From the NCBI RefSeq assembly GCF_002646595.1, contig NZ_PDUD01000023.1:245913-309912 (forward strand): DNA of 64,000 nt, in the 5' to 3' direction. This document shows positions 42,150 to 51,820 of this stretch, one piece after another. The stretch's first letter is position 1. Each line of letters begins with the position of its first letter. A program made the position numbers and the translations under genes. The notes under the pieces are model-generated. The model saw only the letters and a list, made by a program, of their open reading frames with translations. It searched no databases and was not told the origin of the DNA. Source of the DNA: Flavilitoribacter nigricans DSM 23189 = NBRC 102662 (GTDB lineage Bacteria > Bacteroidota > Bacteroidia > Chitinophagales > Saprospiraceae).

Positions 42150-44096
42150 TTAAGCCGCTGATTTTTCCTGTAAAGGAAACTGGATCATCGTTGAAGTGCC
42201 GGATTCACTGGATTTTTTCAAGGTACCGCCCAGTTGGGTGGTGAGTAGTTGGATCAACAGACTGCCAAAACCCGATTCCTGTTTGACCTCCGGTCCATTT
42301 GCGGATGCGTCTCCGTTATCTGCAATGTGCAATTTAAGCAAACCGTTTTTTTCCTGGCTCAAAGTAATTAATATTTTACCGTTTTGCTTATTGGGAAAGG
42401 CGTGTTTCAGGGAGTTGGTGATCAGCTCGTTGGTGATGAGGCCGACCGGTATGGCGGTGTCTACGTCCAGTTCAATTTCGGACATATCCACTTCCAGCGC
42501 TACGTTTTCCGCCTTTTTCCCAAAGCTGTCTTTGATGGCCTTGCCGATAGTCTTAAAATAGTCCCGCATCTCAATGGCGGCCAGATTCTCCCCCTGGTAC
42601 AGTTTCTGGTGGATGAGGGCCATGGACGCCACCCGGTTTTTACTCTCCTGTACGGCGTCAAGGGCGCTTTGATCACTGATGCTTTCCGACTGCAGGCTCA
42701 GCAGACTGGAGATCGTTTGCAGATTGTTTTTTACCCGGTGGTGGATCTCTTTGAGCAGCAGTTCATTTTCCTGGTTCTTAACCATTAAGGCGCCGGCAAT
42801 TTTCTTGTTGCGCCGGAAATAATAGAAAAGCGTACTCAGGAAAAGCAGCAGCAGACCGATCAGACCGATGCCCATGGACTGAATGTAGTTCTTTTGATCA
42901 ATGATCGTGGCCTGTTCTTCCAGGGCCTGATCTTTCTTGCCGGATTCGTATTTCAGGAGGCCTTCGGACTCCAGGTTGGCAATACGGTTCTGCATTAAGG
43001 TATCAAATATCTCATGGGCTATTCTTTGGTTTAAAAATGCCTTTTGATAATCACCCAGCTGATAGTAGCAGTCTGCAATTTCCCGGTATTCTCCCTGCAT
43101 GGCCGGATGACGACTCTGACCGAGTTTTTCGTATCCTTCGATGGAAGCTTGCAAATGAGATAGCGCCGCTTCGTAATTGCCCTGTAAAAAGTAGGCATGC
43201 CCGATGCCCTGGCGGTAGGTTTGGGCGGCTGGTCGTTCTGCCCCTATCTCCGCCTCAACTATGGCATAAGACTGCTGGTTGTCTTCCAGGGATTTTTGAT
43301 AATTTCCCAGAGCGGCCCAGGCATCACCGCGATAACCGTAGGCTCTGGCCAGGGTGAATGGATCTTCCGGAACGAAATTTTTCAGGATCTCGATACAGTT
43401 GTTGCCCGCCTCGATGGCTTTATCCAGTTCTCCGACGTCGCGGTAAGCTAAGATCAGTACCGACCAGGCCAGCGCCGTGGTCTGATGATCCTCCGATTTC
43501 CTGGAAGCTTCCAGTGATGCCAGCGCATACTTGATCGCCGATTCCGGCTCTTTCTGCGACCGGAAGATCCTCGATAATTTATGGTAGGCTGCGCCCAGGC
43601 CCCGATCATCTCCGAGATCTTCATAAATGGCGATCGCATTAAAGATCAGTTCTTCACAGCGCTCCAGATCATTTTCGTCCTGGTATTCATACGCTAATTC
43701 TGCGCTTACCGCCGCCAGATTGGCCCGGTCGTTAGTAATTTTAAACTGTGTAACCGCCTTTTCGCCGTGGTAAATGACCGAATCCATATTGAATAGCACA
43801 TGATAGGCGTGCCAGCGAAACAGTAGGAGGTGAGCTTCTCCCAGGAGTTGATCGTCATTGAGTTGGTAGGCTTCCGCCAGTGTGGACAAGGCCCGCTCGT
43901 GAAATCCATCCGGATTTTCCACGTGTTGAGCGTTTAACCAGACCAGCGCCGAATCAATGGGCAGTTTCTTAAATTCGTCATCCTGGGCCAATGATGTTTG
44001 GGAAACAAGGAGCAATAAGCAGGCAAAATAAAAAGCTGATTTCATCAAAGTAGTTATGTAATGTTTGGGTTGGCGAAACCGCGTTTCAACCTTCAA
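42150..44096 (-). CDS. TPR sensor histidine kinase (HisKA_2 type)
   Basis: A 648-residue kinase. After a signal sequence, an extracytoplasmic array of TPR repeats (for example AALGNYQKSLEDNQQSYAIV, YQLGDYQKAFLNQRIAHEIF) covers about 30-390. One membrane span follows near 405-425 (MGIGLIGLLLLFLSTLFYYF). The kinase core has the HisKA_2 phosphorylation box LLKEIHHRVKNNLQTISSLL and an HATPase with NELITNSLKHAF. It pairs with the LytTR regulator 12 bases downstream. The periplasmic TPR region suggests that it senses a protein or peptide partner. The signal is unknown. Confidence 0.9.
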   Translation of the reverse strand: MKVETRFRQPKHYITTLMKSAFYFACLLLLVSQTSLAQDDEFKKLPIDSALVWLNAQHVENPDGFHERALSTLAEAYQLNDDQLLGEAHLLLFRWHAYHVLFNMDSVIYHGEKAVTQFKITNDRANLAAVSAELAYEYQDENDLERCEELIFNAIAIYEDLGDDRGLGAAYHKLSRIFRSQKEPESAIKYALASLEASRKSEDHQTTALAWSVLILAYRDVGELDKAIEAGNNCIEILKNFVPEDPFTLARAYGYRGDAWAALGNYQKSLEDNQQSYAIVEAEIGAERPAAQTYRQGIGHAYFLQGNYEAALSHLQASIEGYEKLGQSRHPAMQGEYREIADCYYQLGDYQKAFLNQRIAHEIFDTLMQNRIANLESEGLLKYESGKKDQALEEQATIIDQKNYIQSMGIGLIGLLLLFLSTLFYYFRRNKKIAGALMVKNQENELLLKEIHHRVKNNLQTISSLLSLQSESISDQSALDAVQESKNRVASMALIHQKLYQGENLAAIEMRDYFKTIGKAIKDSFGKKAENVALEVDMSEIELDVDTAIPVGLITNELITNSLKHAFPNKQNGKILITLSQEKNGLLKLHIADNGDASANGPEVKQESGFGSLLIQLLTTQLGGTLKKSSESGTSTMIQFPLQEKSAA

Positions 44097-44209
44097 ATAT
44101 TATTGATCAAAGAAGTAAAAGCATGATTTTGAGGGGAAATCATATCTGCTCTTTTAAGCCTGTCAGAGAGGCAGTAGTGTGTGGATGAGTAAGTGAAAAC
44201 CGGTCGATA

Positions 44210-44462
44210 CCTATAAATGGGAATGATCTCCCTATCGGGATCAGCATGCCCAAGATCCAAGATATCAAATCACTCCGGGAAATACCGCCTCATTTTAAGT
44301 AAAACAATTTGTACACGTTTTATTGATGTAATACCGAGTGGAGTTGAACTGATTTTAGTTACACCCTGGCATGGCGATATTATTCCTGGTCAGTGCCCTG
44401 ACCATCGGGGGAAAGGGGATCCGGGCGGCATCGGTTAATCCGGCCACCACGCTGCGGGATGG
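44210..44462 (+). pseudogene. Remnant of a second FtsX-type permease gene
   Basis: Only the 3' end is recognisable: AILFLVSALTIGGKGIRAAS and VNPATTLRDG at 44,371-44,462 match the end of the intact permease at 36.5 kb (AILFLVSVLTIGGKVVRAAS). Near 44,262 a 13-base match (TCAAATCACTCCG) to the region just before the intact permease start suggests the 5' end is also here and the middle was deleted. It is followed by the decayed PepSY-like copy, in the same convergent order. Confidence 0.65.
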
Positions 44463-44539
44463 TCGATGGACGGGTAGAGGACCAGCCGTAGACTACCGGC
44501 CGTTCCGTCGGCGAAATGAGTTGTGTATGGATGAAAGAG

Positions 44540-44978
44540 TACGGCACCATTAGCCGGAACCCCGATGATGGTTCCCGCTGCATTGTATTCGACGTCTTTA
44601 TTTTGCCCTTTTGTTTAAATTCTACGTCGTAGAACAAGCCTTTACCGGAATGTTCTATACGTTCAGTTTCGGTAATATCATTTTTATCGAACTCATCTTA
44701 ATGGCATCCTGGACCGCTTCCGGCAGGTCGTCGTACTTGATGCTGTTTTCCGTTTCGATCCACTGGCCGGCCGGGGTGAAGTCCGCGCGGTACTTTTCGC
44801 CGTCTTTTTTGAAGTGGGCCTCAAAATTTCCGTTGGCGTCCACCTCCCATTCGGGGCTGTTTTCCTTCGGATATTTCTGCTCAAAGGTACGCAGGACCAC
44901 TTCCGGGATACCGTTTTTGCTTTCCTGGGCCGTACAACTGACGGCGCAGATGCAAAAGATCAGGACTAAATGTTTTAT
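44540..44978 (-). pseudogene. Decayed paralogue of the PepSY-like lipoprotein
   Basis: Over 430 bases it matches the gene at 36.6-37.1 kb closely. The start codon has become ATA (44,976-44,978). One-base deletions near 44,694 and near 44,605 break the frame, and the C-terminal WFYDVEFKQKG reads as LFYDVEFKQKG in another frame. It cannot encode the full protein. Together with the permease remnant it is a degraded copy of the permease/PepSY pair. Confidence 0.75.
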
Positions 44979-45148
44979 ACTTCGTTTTATTGTAAAACCC
45001 AATTTCCGTCAGTCATATTCTGCCCGTGTTAACGGCCCCGGTATTCACACTCCGGTTAGGAGGAAGCGTGACCGGTGTCCGGGAGAATTTTGTTAGTTGT
45101 TAAAAAAGGGTTTACTTTATGCCCTTCCTATAGATAATTGTTGGTTAC

Positions 45149-47842
45149 ATGGAGTTAGATATCGATCGGCTGGATTTCGATCATTGTGAAGACGAACCCA
45201 TCCATACGCCGGAAAGTGTACAGAGCTACGGCTATTTTTTTGCGATGAATGAGCAGGAACAGAATATCGCCATCATCAGTGAAAATGTACTTTCTTTATT
45301 GCCGATAGAAGAGGAACTCATCGGCTGGAACTTTTTCGATCTGCTCGATGAGGGTGAGGTAGACCGGGAATTTATCCTGGAAACATTTGACCGGGCAAAG
45401 GAAAAAGAGACACGACTTCCCATTCGCATTAAATTCAAAGAAGAGTATGTGATTCCCGATATGGGTAGTGATTTCCTGGCGGTGATCTACTACAGTAGTG
45501 GCCACATTGTGATTGAACTGGAGCCCGCCACCAAATTTCGGGAAGTTTACAGTGCAGAGCATTACGTCAAGATGTATGCCACCAGGACCGCTCCGAGGTT
45601 TCAGCAATTTGAAAGCTTAGCCGATATGGCGGAGCGGATGGTCGAAACGATCCGGTACATCACCGGTATGGAACGCGTAGTGCTTTATAGATTTAACGAT
45701 GATGCTTCGGGAGTGGTCATTGCCGAAGCCAAAGTCGACGAAATAGAATCTTACCTCGGAGTAAACTATCCGGCTTCCGATATTCCGGCGCAGGCTCGTG
45801 AATTATACAAAAAGAACTGGATTCGCCTGACGCCCGATGTCAATTTGAAACCGGCCCGCTTGTTACCGGCTGTCGAAGAGAGCGGCCGCCCGAAGCTGGA
45901 CCTGACGCACTCCCTGCTGAGGACCATGTCGCCCATCCACCGGCAGTACATTCGCAACCAGGGCCTGTGCGCATCCTTTTCTATGTCGCTGGTTACCCAT
46001 GACAACCTTTGGGGCCTCATTTCCTGTCATTGCCGCAAACCTACTTATATCCCTCAGGATGTGCGATTGCAGTGCGAGAACCTTTCCCAGCTTTTCAGTT
46101 GGCACCTTTACGCCAAAGAGGAAGAACTGCATCTGAACCAAAGAAACAGAACGGAAGACGCCATCAGAACAATGCTGGATAAAGTGTCCGCCAATAATCC
46201 GATCGTAGATATATTTTCGGAACACGAAGAGGACATCCTGAAAATAATGGATTCGGAAGGATTTGTGTTTTTCTCCGAAGGAAAGACGGTATCGATCGGC
46301 ACCGTCCCGGAGATTTCCGTTGTTCAGGAATTCTACGATGCTCTGGATACGGAAAAGAACCGGTACTACGTCACGGATCAACTGGTGGACAAGGTATCCG
46401 AGGAAAGTTTGCTGAACGGTATCGTCGGCATCTTACTAATCCCCTTACTGGGTCAGCGCAATTACTTCACCGCGTGGTTCCGGAAAGAACACAAGCGGGA
46501 ACAAAAGTGGGTAGGTTTGCCGAATGAAAGGTCGGACGCAAGTACGAAACGGGAAAAACTTACGCCGCGCGCATCCTTTGATATTCATGTAAAAAAGATC
46601 ACCGGACAAAGTAAGAAGTTTACGGAGATCGATATTGATATGGCTATTCGGTTTAACCGCGTCTTTCTGGCCTATGTACTGGAGGTGCAGGAAAAAATGC
46701 GACAGGATCTGCTCGCATTGGAGGAACAGGATCGTCACCGGAATGAGTTTCTGGCCACGCTTGCCCACGAATTGAGGAATCCACTCACCCCCATCAAAAC
46801 CGGCATAGATATCCTCGAAAGAAATGACGATGAGAATATACGCAATACAGTCAATAGTACCATCAGGCGGCAGGTCAAGAATCTCACTAAGCTGATCGAT
46901 GACCTGATGGATATCTCCCGGGTGAATAAAGGTAAGATCAAACTTGACCTGCAGCCGGTAATGATCCAGGAAACGATCGGCAGTGCGCTGGAAATTAGTG
47001 AAAATGCGCTGACAAGTAAACAACACGAATCCGTGATCCATATGCCGGAAGAACCCCTGTGGGTCCGGGGAGATCCTACGCGTTTGTCCCAGGTTTTTTC
47101 CAACCTTTTGAACAATGCCGCAAAATACACGGAAAACGGGGGAGAGATCTCGATTGCCGTAGAAAAGCGTAAATCGGACATCTCCGTGAAGATCATCGAT
47201 AATGGCCTCGGTATACCGCCGCATAAGTTACAACGTATCTTCAATATGTTTACGCAGGTAGAAGAACATGGCCCCCATAGTAACGGTGGTTTAGGGATCG
47301 GTCTGGCGCTGGTAAAAAAGCTGGTAGAGTTACACGACGGAAGTGTCGTGGCCCGGAGTGGGGGATTGGATAAGGGTAGCGAATTTGAAGTTATTCTGCC
47401 GCGACTGCAAAAAAGCGAAACCGGCCGGCCGGAAAGTGATTCTTCCTCCTATAAACGATCAGTAAAAAAGAAGATCCTGATAGTGGACGATAATCCGGAT
47501 ATCATTCAGATGTACGAAATGCTGCTCCAGACGATGGGCTACGAAACGCAAACTGCCCAGAATGGCCGGCAGGCCATAGCGATCTTTCCCGGTTTTAAGC
47601 CGGACTTCGCCCTGCTCGATATTGGGATGAATGATATGAACGGCTACGAGTTGCGCCAGGCGCTGGCAAAATTTCCGGAGGCAGTAAATACCGTCTTCTT
47701 TTCGCAATCGGGTTGGGGAAACAAAACTGATTTTGCACAGTCCAAAGCCAGCGGATTCAGAAAACATTTCGTCAAACCGCTGGATCTGAAAAAATTGCAA
47801 CAGGAATTGGCACAATACCAGGATTGGGTCGAAGAGGAGTAG
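45149..47842 (+). CDS. Bacteriophytochrome hybrid histidine kinase
   Basis: An 897-residue red/far-red photoreceptor kinase. PAS_2 carries the biliverdin-binding Cys13 in HCEDEPIHTPESVQSYGYFF. The GAF domain has YPASDIPAQARELYKKNWIR and MSPIHRQYIRNQG, with a terminal CHC instead of the usual CHH. The PHY domain includes YFTAWFRKE and the tongue motif PRASF. HisKA has FLATLAHELRNPLTPIKTGI, HATPase has NLLNNAAKYTENGGE, and a C-terminal receiver has ILIVDDNPD and LLDIGMND. Phytochromes of this type switch kinase output with light through the Cys-linked bilin. No heme oxygenase (bilin source) gene is seen in the window. The attached receiver points to a phosphorelay or autoregulation. Confidence 0.92.
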   Translation: MELDIDRLDFDHCEDEPIHTPESVQSYGYFFAMNEQEQNIAIISENVLSLLPIEEELIGWNFFDLLDEGEVDREFILETFDRAKEKETRLPIRIKFKEEYVIPDMGSDFLAVIYYSSGHIVIELEPATKFREVYSAEHYVKMYATRTAPRFQQFESLADMAERMVETIRYITGMERVVLYRFNDDASGVVIAEAKVDEIESYLGVNYPASDIPAQARELYKKNWIRLTPDVNLKPARLLPAVEESGRPKLDLTHSLLRTMSPIHRQYIRNQGLCASFSMSLVTHDNLWGLISCHCRKPTYIPQDVRLQCENLSQLFSWHLYAKEEELHLNQRNRTEDAIRTMLDKVSANNPIVDIFSEHEEDILKIMDSEGFVFFSEGKTVSIGTVPEISVVQEFYDALDTEKNRYYVTDQLVDKVSEESLLNGIVGILLIPLLGQRNYFTAWFRKEHKREQKWVGLPNERSDASTKREKLTPRASFDIHVKKITGQSKKFTEIDIDMAIRFNRVFLAYVLEVQEKMRQDLLALEEQDRHRNEFLATLAHELRNPLTPIKTGIDILERNDDENIRNTVNSTIRRQVKNLTKLIDDLMDISRVNKGKIKLDLQPVMIQETIGSALEISENALTSKQHESVIHMPEEPLWVRGDPTRLSQVFSNLLNNAAKYTENGGEISIAVEKRKSDISVKIIDNGLGIPPHKLQRIFNMFTQVEEHGPHSNGGLGIGLALVKKLVELHDGSVVARSGGLDKGSEFEVILPRLQKSETGRPESDSSSYKRSVKKKILIVDDNPDIIQMYEMLLQTMGYETQTAQNGRQAIAIFPGFKPDFALLDIGMNDMNGYELRQALAKFPEAVNTVFFSQSGWGNKTDFAQSKASGFRKHFVKPLDLKKLQQELAQYQDWVEEE

Positions 47843-48014
47843 TGTAGTTTAAGGTGCAAGCAAACTGATGTACGACTGACCGGGGATGGCATTTTCTAAT
47901 ACAGCGCAAGCCAGGTGTATATGCTTCTTTAACTCCAATAAAGTCTACTGTTAAGCGGGATCTGGCACCAAAAGATTTGGCAAAAGGGAAAGAACTCACG
48001 CAGCATCGCCCCGT

Positions 48015-48764
48015 TCACAAAAAATTAAAGCGGTTGAGCACTTCCTCCTTGCGTTTGGAGCTCATGGGGATCTCCGTGCCGGCCACCAGAATGTAGTTGA
48101 TCCCAATGTGATCGACGTAATTTTTATTCACCACGTAGGAGCGGTGCACCTGAATAAAGTGCTCCGCGGGCATCAGGTCGATAAATTCCGCAAGGCTGTA
48201 GCGAATGACGTGGCGTTTCTTTTCCACGTACAGTTCGATGTATTTCAATTCCGATTTCACATAGGCGATATCCCTCACCCGGATCTTACTGTACACATTT
48301 TTCTCCTTCACGAACAGGTATTCGTCCATGGGGAGCGGCTTATCCTGCACCCCGGTGCCGAGTTTCAATTCTCCCTGCTGGACGATCTGCGTATAATTCT
48401 GCCGGGCCACCTCCAGGGTGGTATAGATATCCATTTTGGTGAAGGGTTTGACCAGATAGCCGAAAGGGCGGGTCTCCACCGCGCTTTTCACGGTGCGTTC
48501 GTCACTGTAGGCAGTCAGAAAGATGAAGGGGATATTGTAAGTCTCTTTGATCATGCCGGCCAGCCAGATACCATCCCGGGAACCCTGAATGTTCAGATCC
48601 AGAATGGCCATATCCGTTTCGGTTGCCTCCAGGATGGACAGGGCTTCCTCCGCGTCTCTGGCCATACCGGTGACCCCATACCCCAATTCCAGCAGGTAGT
48701 TCCGGATGGTATCCGCCGTCAGGAATTCGTCCTCCACGATCAGTATGTTCATTTTTTCGGTCAT
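48015..48764 (-). CDS. LytTR-family response regulator
   Basis: A 249-residue response regulator with receiver motifs LIVEDEFL, MAILDLNIQG (phosphoacceptor Asp), FLTAYSDE and LVKPF. The LytTR domain occupies the last about 100 residues (RDIAYVKSELKYIELYVEKK, FIQVHRSYVVNKNYVDHIGI). Its start overlaps the stop of the kinase gene upstream by 4 bases (ATGA), so the pair is translationally coupled. Its targets cannot be read from the sequence; the LytTR-type repeats at 39-41 kb could also be bound by this regulator. Confidence 0.92.
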   Translation of the reverse strand: MTEKMNILIVEDEFLTADTIRNYLLELGYGVTGMARDAEEALSILEATETDMAILDLNIQGSRDGIWLAGMIKETYNIPFIFLTAYSDERTVKSAVETRPFGYLVKPFTKMDIYTTLEVARQNYTQIVQQGELKLGTGVQDKPLPMDEYLFVKEKNVYSKIRVRDIAYVKSELKYIELYVEKKRHVIRYSLAEFIDLMPAEHFIQVHRSYVVNKNYVDHIGINYILVAGTEIPMSSKRKEEVLNRFNFL

Positions 48765-50800
48765 GCCACCTGTTTTAGATCGTTTACGAAAGTGACCTCA
48801 AAGGTACTGCCGGGCTGGTTGCTGTAATAACTCAGCTTACCGCGCAATTGCCAGGCAATGCCTTTGACCAGATTGAGCCCGAGCGATTTTTCGGAGCGGC
48901 GTTCCATGTCCTCCGGCAGGCCGTTCCCATCATCGGAAACGCTCAGGCGGAACAGGTTCTCACTGACCTGATTGACCGCCACGGTCAGGGTACCGTGATC
49001 TCTGCCGGCAAAGCCGTATTTATAGCTGTTGCTGACCAATTCGTTTAAAATGAGGCCGTACGGAATCGCCACATCCACCTCAAGGGGCAGTTCGGCCACC
49101 TGAATGTTGATATCGATATCCTGTTCTTCCAGTTTGTAATAATCGGAAATATTAACCAGCAACAAACGCGTATACTGGGCCAGATTGATGTGCTCAAAAT
49201 CTTGGGTCTGATACAATTGCTGGTGGATCATGGCCATGGACTTGATGCGGTTCTGTCCTTCTTCCATGTATTTTTTTACCCGGATATCTTCGGAATTCTG
49301 TCCCTGCCGCGCCAGTATGCTCGATACGACCTGGAGGTTGTTCTTAACCCGGTGGTGGATCTCTTTCAGCAGGGTTTCCTTTTCCCGCAGGGATTTATCG
49401 AGTTGCTGTTTTTGCTGCTCAATTTTAGTTTTTTGTTTCCGGACCTTTTGCAGAAAAGAGTAGGTGACCATCAATAAAATACCCATGCCGGCAAGGCCCA
49501 CCAGGAAGGTCTGCTGTTGCTGTTTTCGGCGGGTGATCTCGTGGTCCTGCCGGACCAGTAAGTTGCGTTGTTCCTGCAGAGCCTTTTCCTTCTTCTCCGT
49601 TTCGTAGGCGATGCTGGCCACCATTGCGCTATTATCACGAGCGGCCGAGGAAATGGAATCCCGCAGGGCCGTCATTTTTTTATTCAGCTGCTCTCCGGCC
49701 GCCTGCTGGCCGGAAGCCAGCAGGATCTTATACCTCACCTCCCAGTTCTCCAGTAACCAGCGGTTCTCATTCTGTGGCCGGATCTCCCGCGCTGCCTGGT
49801 CCAGATACCGGAGCGCCCGCTCGTAATTCATCTTCTGGTAATGCAAGGACCCCAGCTTATGGCAGGCTTCAATGACCGTTTCGCGTTCTGTGAGGTCCTT
49901 GCCGGAAGCGAGCTCTTTTTCTACAGCCCTGATGGCGGTATCGTAATGGCCGGCGTCGAGGTCCAGCATGGCCAGATTCGCTTCGATCCGGTTGATCAGG
50001 TGTTGGGTATAGGCTGTTGATCCGAAGCCCGATTCGTGGGTGCCGCCGGCTTGCAGAATATCGATTGCCCGCCCGAAATAAACAGCGGCACTGTCCGGCC
50101 TGCCGGCTTTGGCGTAGGTCCGGCCGACATTATTGGACATACTGGCGACAGCGAGCAGGTTTGCTCCATTTTCCACCACCTTCAAAGCTTCCTGGTAGTG
50201 CAGACGTGCCCTTTTGTAATCCTTCAAGCGGAAATAAGCCTGGGCGATATGACTGTGTTCATTGACGAGATAAGCCTGTGGTTCATCCAGATCCCTCCGG
50301 ATCCGGGACAGCTCTTCGGTCAGTTCGATGAACTTCTCAATGTATCCGATATCCAGATAAATGGGCGCCAGATGACGGTAGACCTGGATCTTGTCTTCCT
50401 GGTTGGCGAACGAGTTGGCGGCTACCATCTCTCCGGCGAGTTTAAGGAAATTGGTATTCTGCCCGGTATAAAAATAGCAATCCACGAGAAAGCGCTGCAT
50501 CCGGGCCCGCTGGGTGGGGCTGCCGTTTTCGGTCGCCCAGGCGAGAGACTCTTCGGCGAAGGTCACAAAATCAGGTAGACGCTCGTATTCTTCCAGCGGT
50601 ACGGGAGAAATTGCCAGGAACTCACTTAATTCCATCGTCAGATTATAGCATTCCTCACTCTGCGGAGCGCTCTCCCGCAAAAGCTTTTCCAGCCTTACCA
50701 ATTCCGGATACTGGGCCAGGGCCGGTGGAGCGGATAGCAACAGGATAAAAAGAACTCCCGGAATAAGGGCGTACAGATGGTAGCTCATCCTATACCGCAT
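48761..50800 (-). CDS. TPR sensor histidine kinase (HisKA_2 type)
   Basis: A 679-residue kinase with an N-terminal signal (ALIPGVLFILLLSAPPALAQ) and TPR repeats (EEAL-rich, for example DYKRARLHYQEALKVVENGA, MNYERALRYLDQAAREIRPQ). One membrane span lies near 435-455 (FLVGLAGMGILLMVTYSFL), then a short coiled coil. The kinase core has LLKEIHHRVKNNLQVVSSIL and NELVSNSYKYGFAG. It is the coupled partner of the LytTR regulator after it. Its architecture closely parallels the kinase at 42-44 kb, so the two pairs are probably paralogous. Confidence 0.9.
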   Translation of the reverse strand: MRYRMSYHLYALIPGVLFILLLSAPPALAQYPELVRLEKLLRESAPQSEECYNLTMELSEFLAISPVPLEEYERLPDFVTFAEESLAWATENGSPTQRARMQRFLVDCYFYTGQNTNFLKLAGEMVAANSFANQEDKIQVYRHLAPIYLDIGYIEKFIELTEELSRIRRDLDEPQAYLVNEHSHIAQAYFRLKDYKRARLHYQEALKVVENGANLLAVASMSNNVGRTYAKAGRPDSAAVYFGRAIDILQAGGTHESGFGSTAYTQHLINRIEANLAMLDLDAGHYDTAIRAVEKELASGKDLTERETVIEACHKLGSLHYQKMNYERALRYLDQAAREIRPQNENRWLLENWEVRYKILLASGQQAAGEQLNKKMTALRDSISSAARDNSAMVASIAYETEKKEKALQEQRNLLVRQDHEITRRKQQQQTFLVGLAGMGILLMVTYSFLQKVRKQKTKIEQQKQQLDKSLREKETLLKEIHHRVKNNLQVVSSILARQGQNSEDIRVKKYMEEGQNRIKSMAMIHQQLYQTQDFEHINLAQYTRLLLVNISDYYKLEEQDIDINIQVAELPLEVDVAIPYGLILNELVSNSYKYGFAGRDHGTLTVAVNQVSENLFRLSVSDDGNGLPEDMERRSEKSLGLNLVKGIAWQLRGKLSYYSNQPGSTFEVTFVNDLKQVA

Positions 50801-50926
50801 TTAGGTCTGCTTAAAAATGTACTCTACTTCGCGTCAGGTATAGAAACAGGTTTGGGGCTGAATCTATTCAGGTAAAATACATAACTTTCCTCTGCAGCGC
50901 GCCAAAAAAGGCCCCAATTGCGGGTA

Positions 50927-51020
50927 TTCTGGTCATGAATGCAAATAATTGCGCCATCAGTACCCACGGATCAAACCCGAAATCCGCTCATTCCGCATTG
51001 GACCGTATTCATGACCAGAA
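50927..51020. repeat. Inverted-repeat element
   Basis: TTCTGGTCATGAAT (50,927-50,940) and ATTCATGACCAGAA (51,007-51,020) are exact complements, 66 bases apart. The enclosed sequence has no gene. It lies in the spacer between the divergent kinase gene and the DUF1579-like gene, and could be a small mobile palindrome or a regulatory structure. Confidence 0.5.
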
Positions 51021-51103
51021 ATCCTGCGGTTCGATCTTTAAATTTGAATGTAGCCGGTAACGCCAATAATTTGGAGGTATTCATCCACTAAAAATTTTCT
51101 GTT

Positions 51104-51673
51104 ATGAAACGTATGGTATTGATCACGACACTGATTTTCTCCTTTTTTACGGCCATCTTCTCCAGCGCCCAGGCGCCGCTGCATCAATTGGATCTACTGG
51201 CTATCGGTCCTAACGAAAATGCGGCGGAAGCTACATTGGATTGGGACAAGCTGATTGGCGAGTGGGACATCAAAATGGAGCGGGTCGGACCTTCCGGAGC
51301 GGTGGTCAGCAGCCGGCCGGGCAGCTGGAATATCTTTTACGTGTTGGACGGCTACGTGATCCAGGATGCCTTTAAACTGGACCAAACGGGCGGGGAACCC
51401 TTTCAGTTCGTAGGTCTGCGCATCTTCGACGAAGCTGCCAAAAGATGGAAACAGGTAACGATCGACAATTATGAAAAACGGCTGGAATTTGCCGAAGGCA
51501 CATCCAATCAGGACAAGGTGATGCTCAATTATACCCATCAATCCGGGGCGGAACTCCGAAGCACTTATTACAACATCAGCAAGGACGGTTTCGAGTGGAA
51601 GCAGGAAAAGCTGGATAAACACACCGGAACCTGGAATATGGGAATGCGGGTCATCGCCACGAGAAAGCGATAG
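51104..51673 (+). CDS. Exported DUF1579-like protein
   Basis: A 189-residue exported protein with signal peptide (ITTLIFSFFTAIFSSAQA). The mature part has WDKLIGEWDIKMERVGPSGA and GSWNIFYVLDGYVIQDAFKL, then FVGLRIFDEAAKRWKQVTID and NMGMRVIATRKR. This matches the lipocalin-like beta-barrel pattern of DUF1579 and related proteins. Its ligand is unknown. It is convergent with the Ser/Arg-rich protein gene, and palindromic elements lie between the two. Confidence 0.75.
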   Translation: MKRMVLITTLIFSFFTAIFSSAQAPLHQLDLLAIGPNENAAEATLDWDKLIGEWDIKMERVGPSGAVVSSRPGSWNIFYVLDGYVIQDAFKLDQTGGEPFQFVGLRIFDEAAKRWKQVTIDNYEKRLEFAEGTSNQDKVMLNYTHQSGAELRSTYYNISKDGFEWKQEKLDKHTGTWNMGMRVIATRKR

Positions 51674-51717
51674 GTAAACGGGCAGACTAACAGGATATTA
51701 CATGTGAGCTTATAGAT

Positions 51718-51749
51718 CCCCGGGAATCATGGTGGCACGATTCCCGGGG
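51718..51749. terminator. Strong hairpin between convergent genes
   Basis: CCCCGGGAATC and GATTCCCGGGG form a perfect 11-bp stem around a 10-base loop, 45 bases after the DUF1579-like stop. There is no T-run on the plus side, so its role as terminator is uncertain. Confidence 0.5.
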
Positions 51750-51774
51750 AAAGCAACACCGAGGCGATCTATAC

Positions 51775-51813
51775 TGACCAAAGTGGTTTGGGGGGGCAAA
51801 CAGCTTCGCGTCA
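51775..51813. repeat. Second copy of the TGACGCGAAG palindrome family
   Basis: TGACCAAAGTGGTTTG and CAAACAGCTTCGCGTCA form an imperfect stem, similar to the element at 36,577-36,618. Like that one it lies at the 3' ends of convergent genes. Confidence 0.5.
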
Positions 51814-51820
51814 TGTATAC

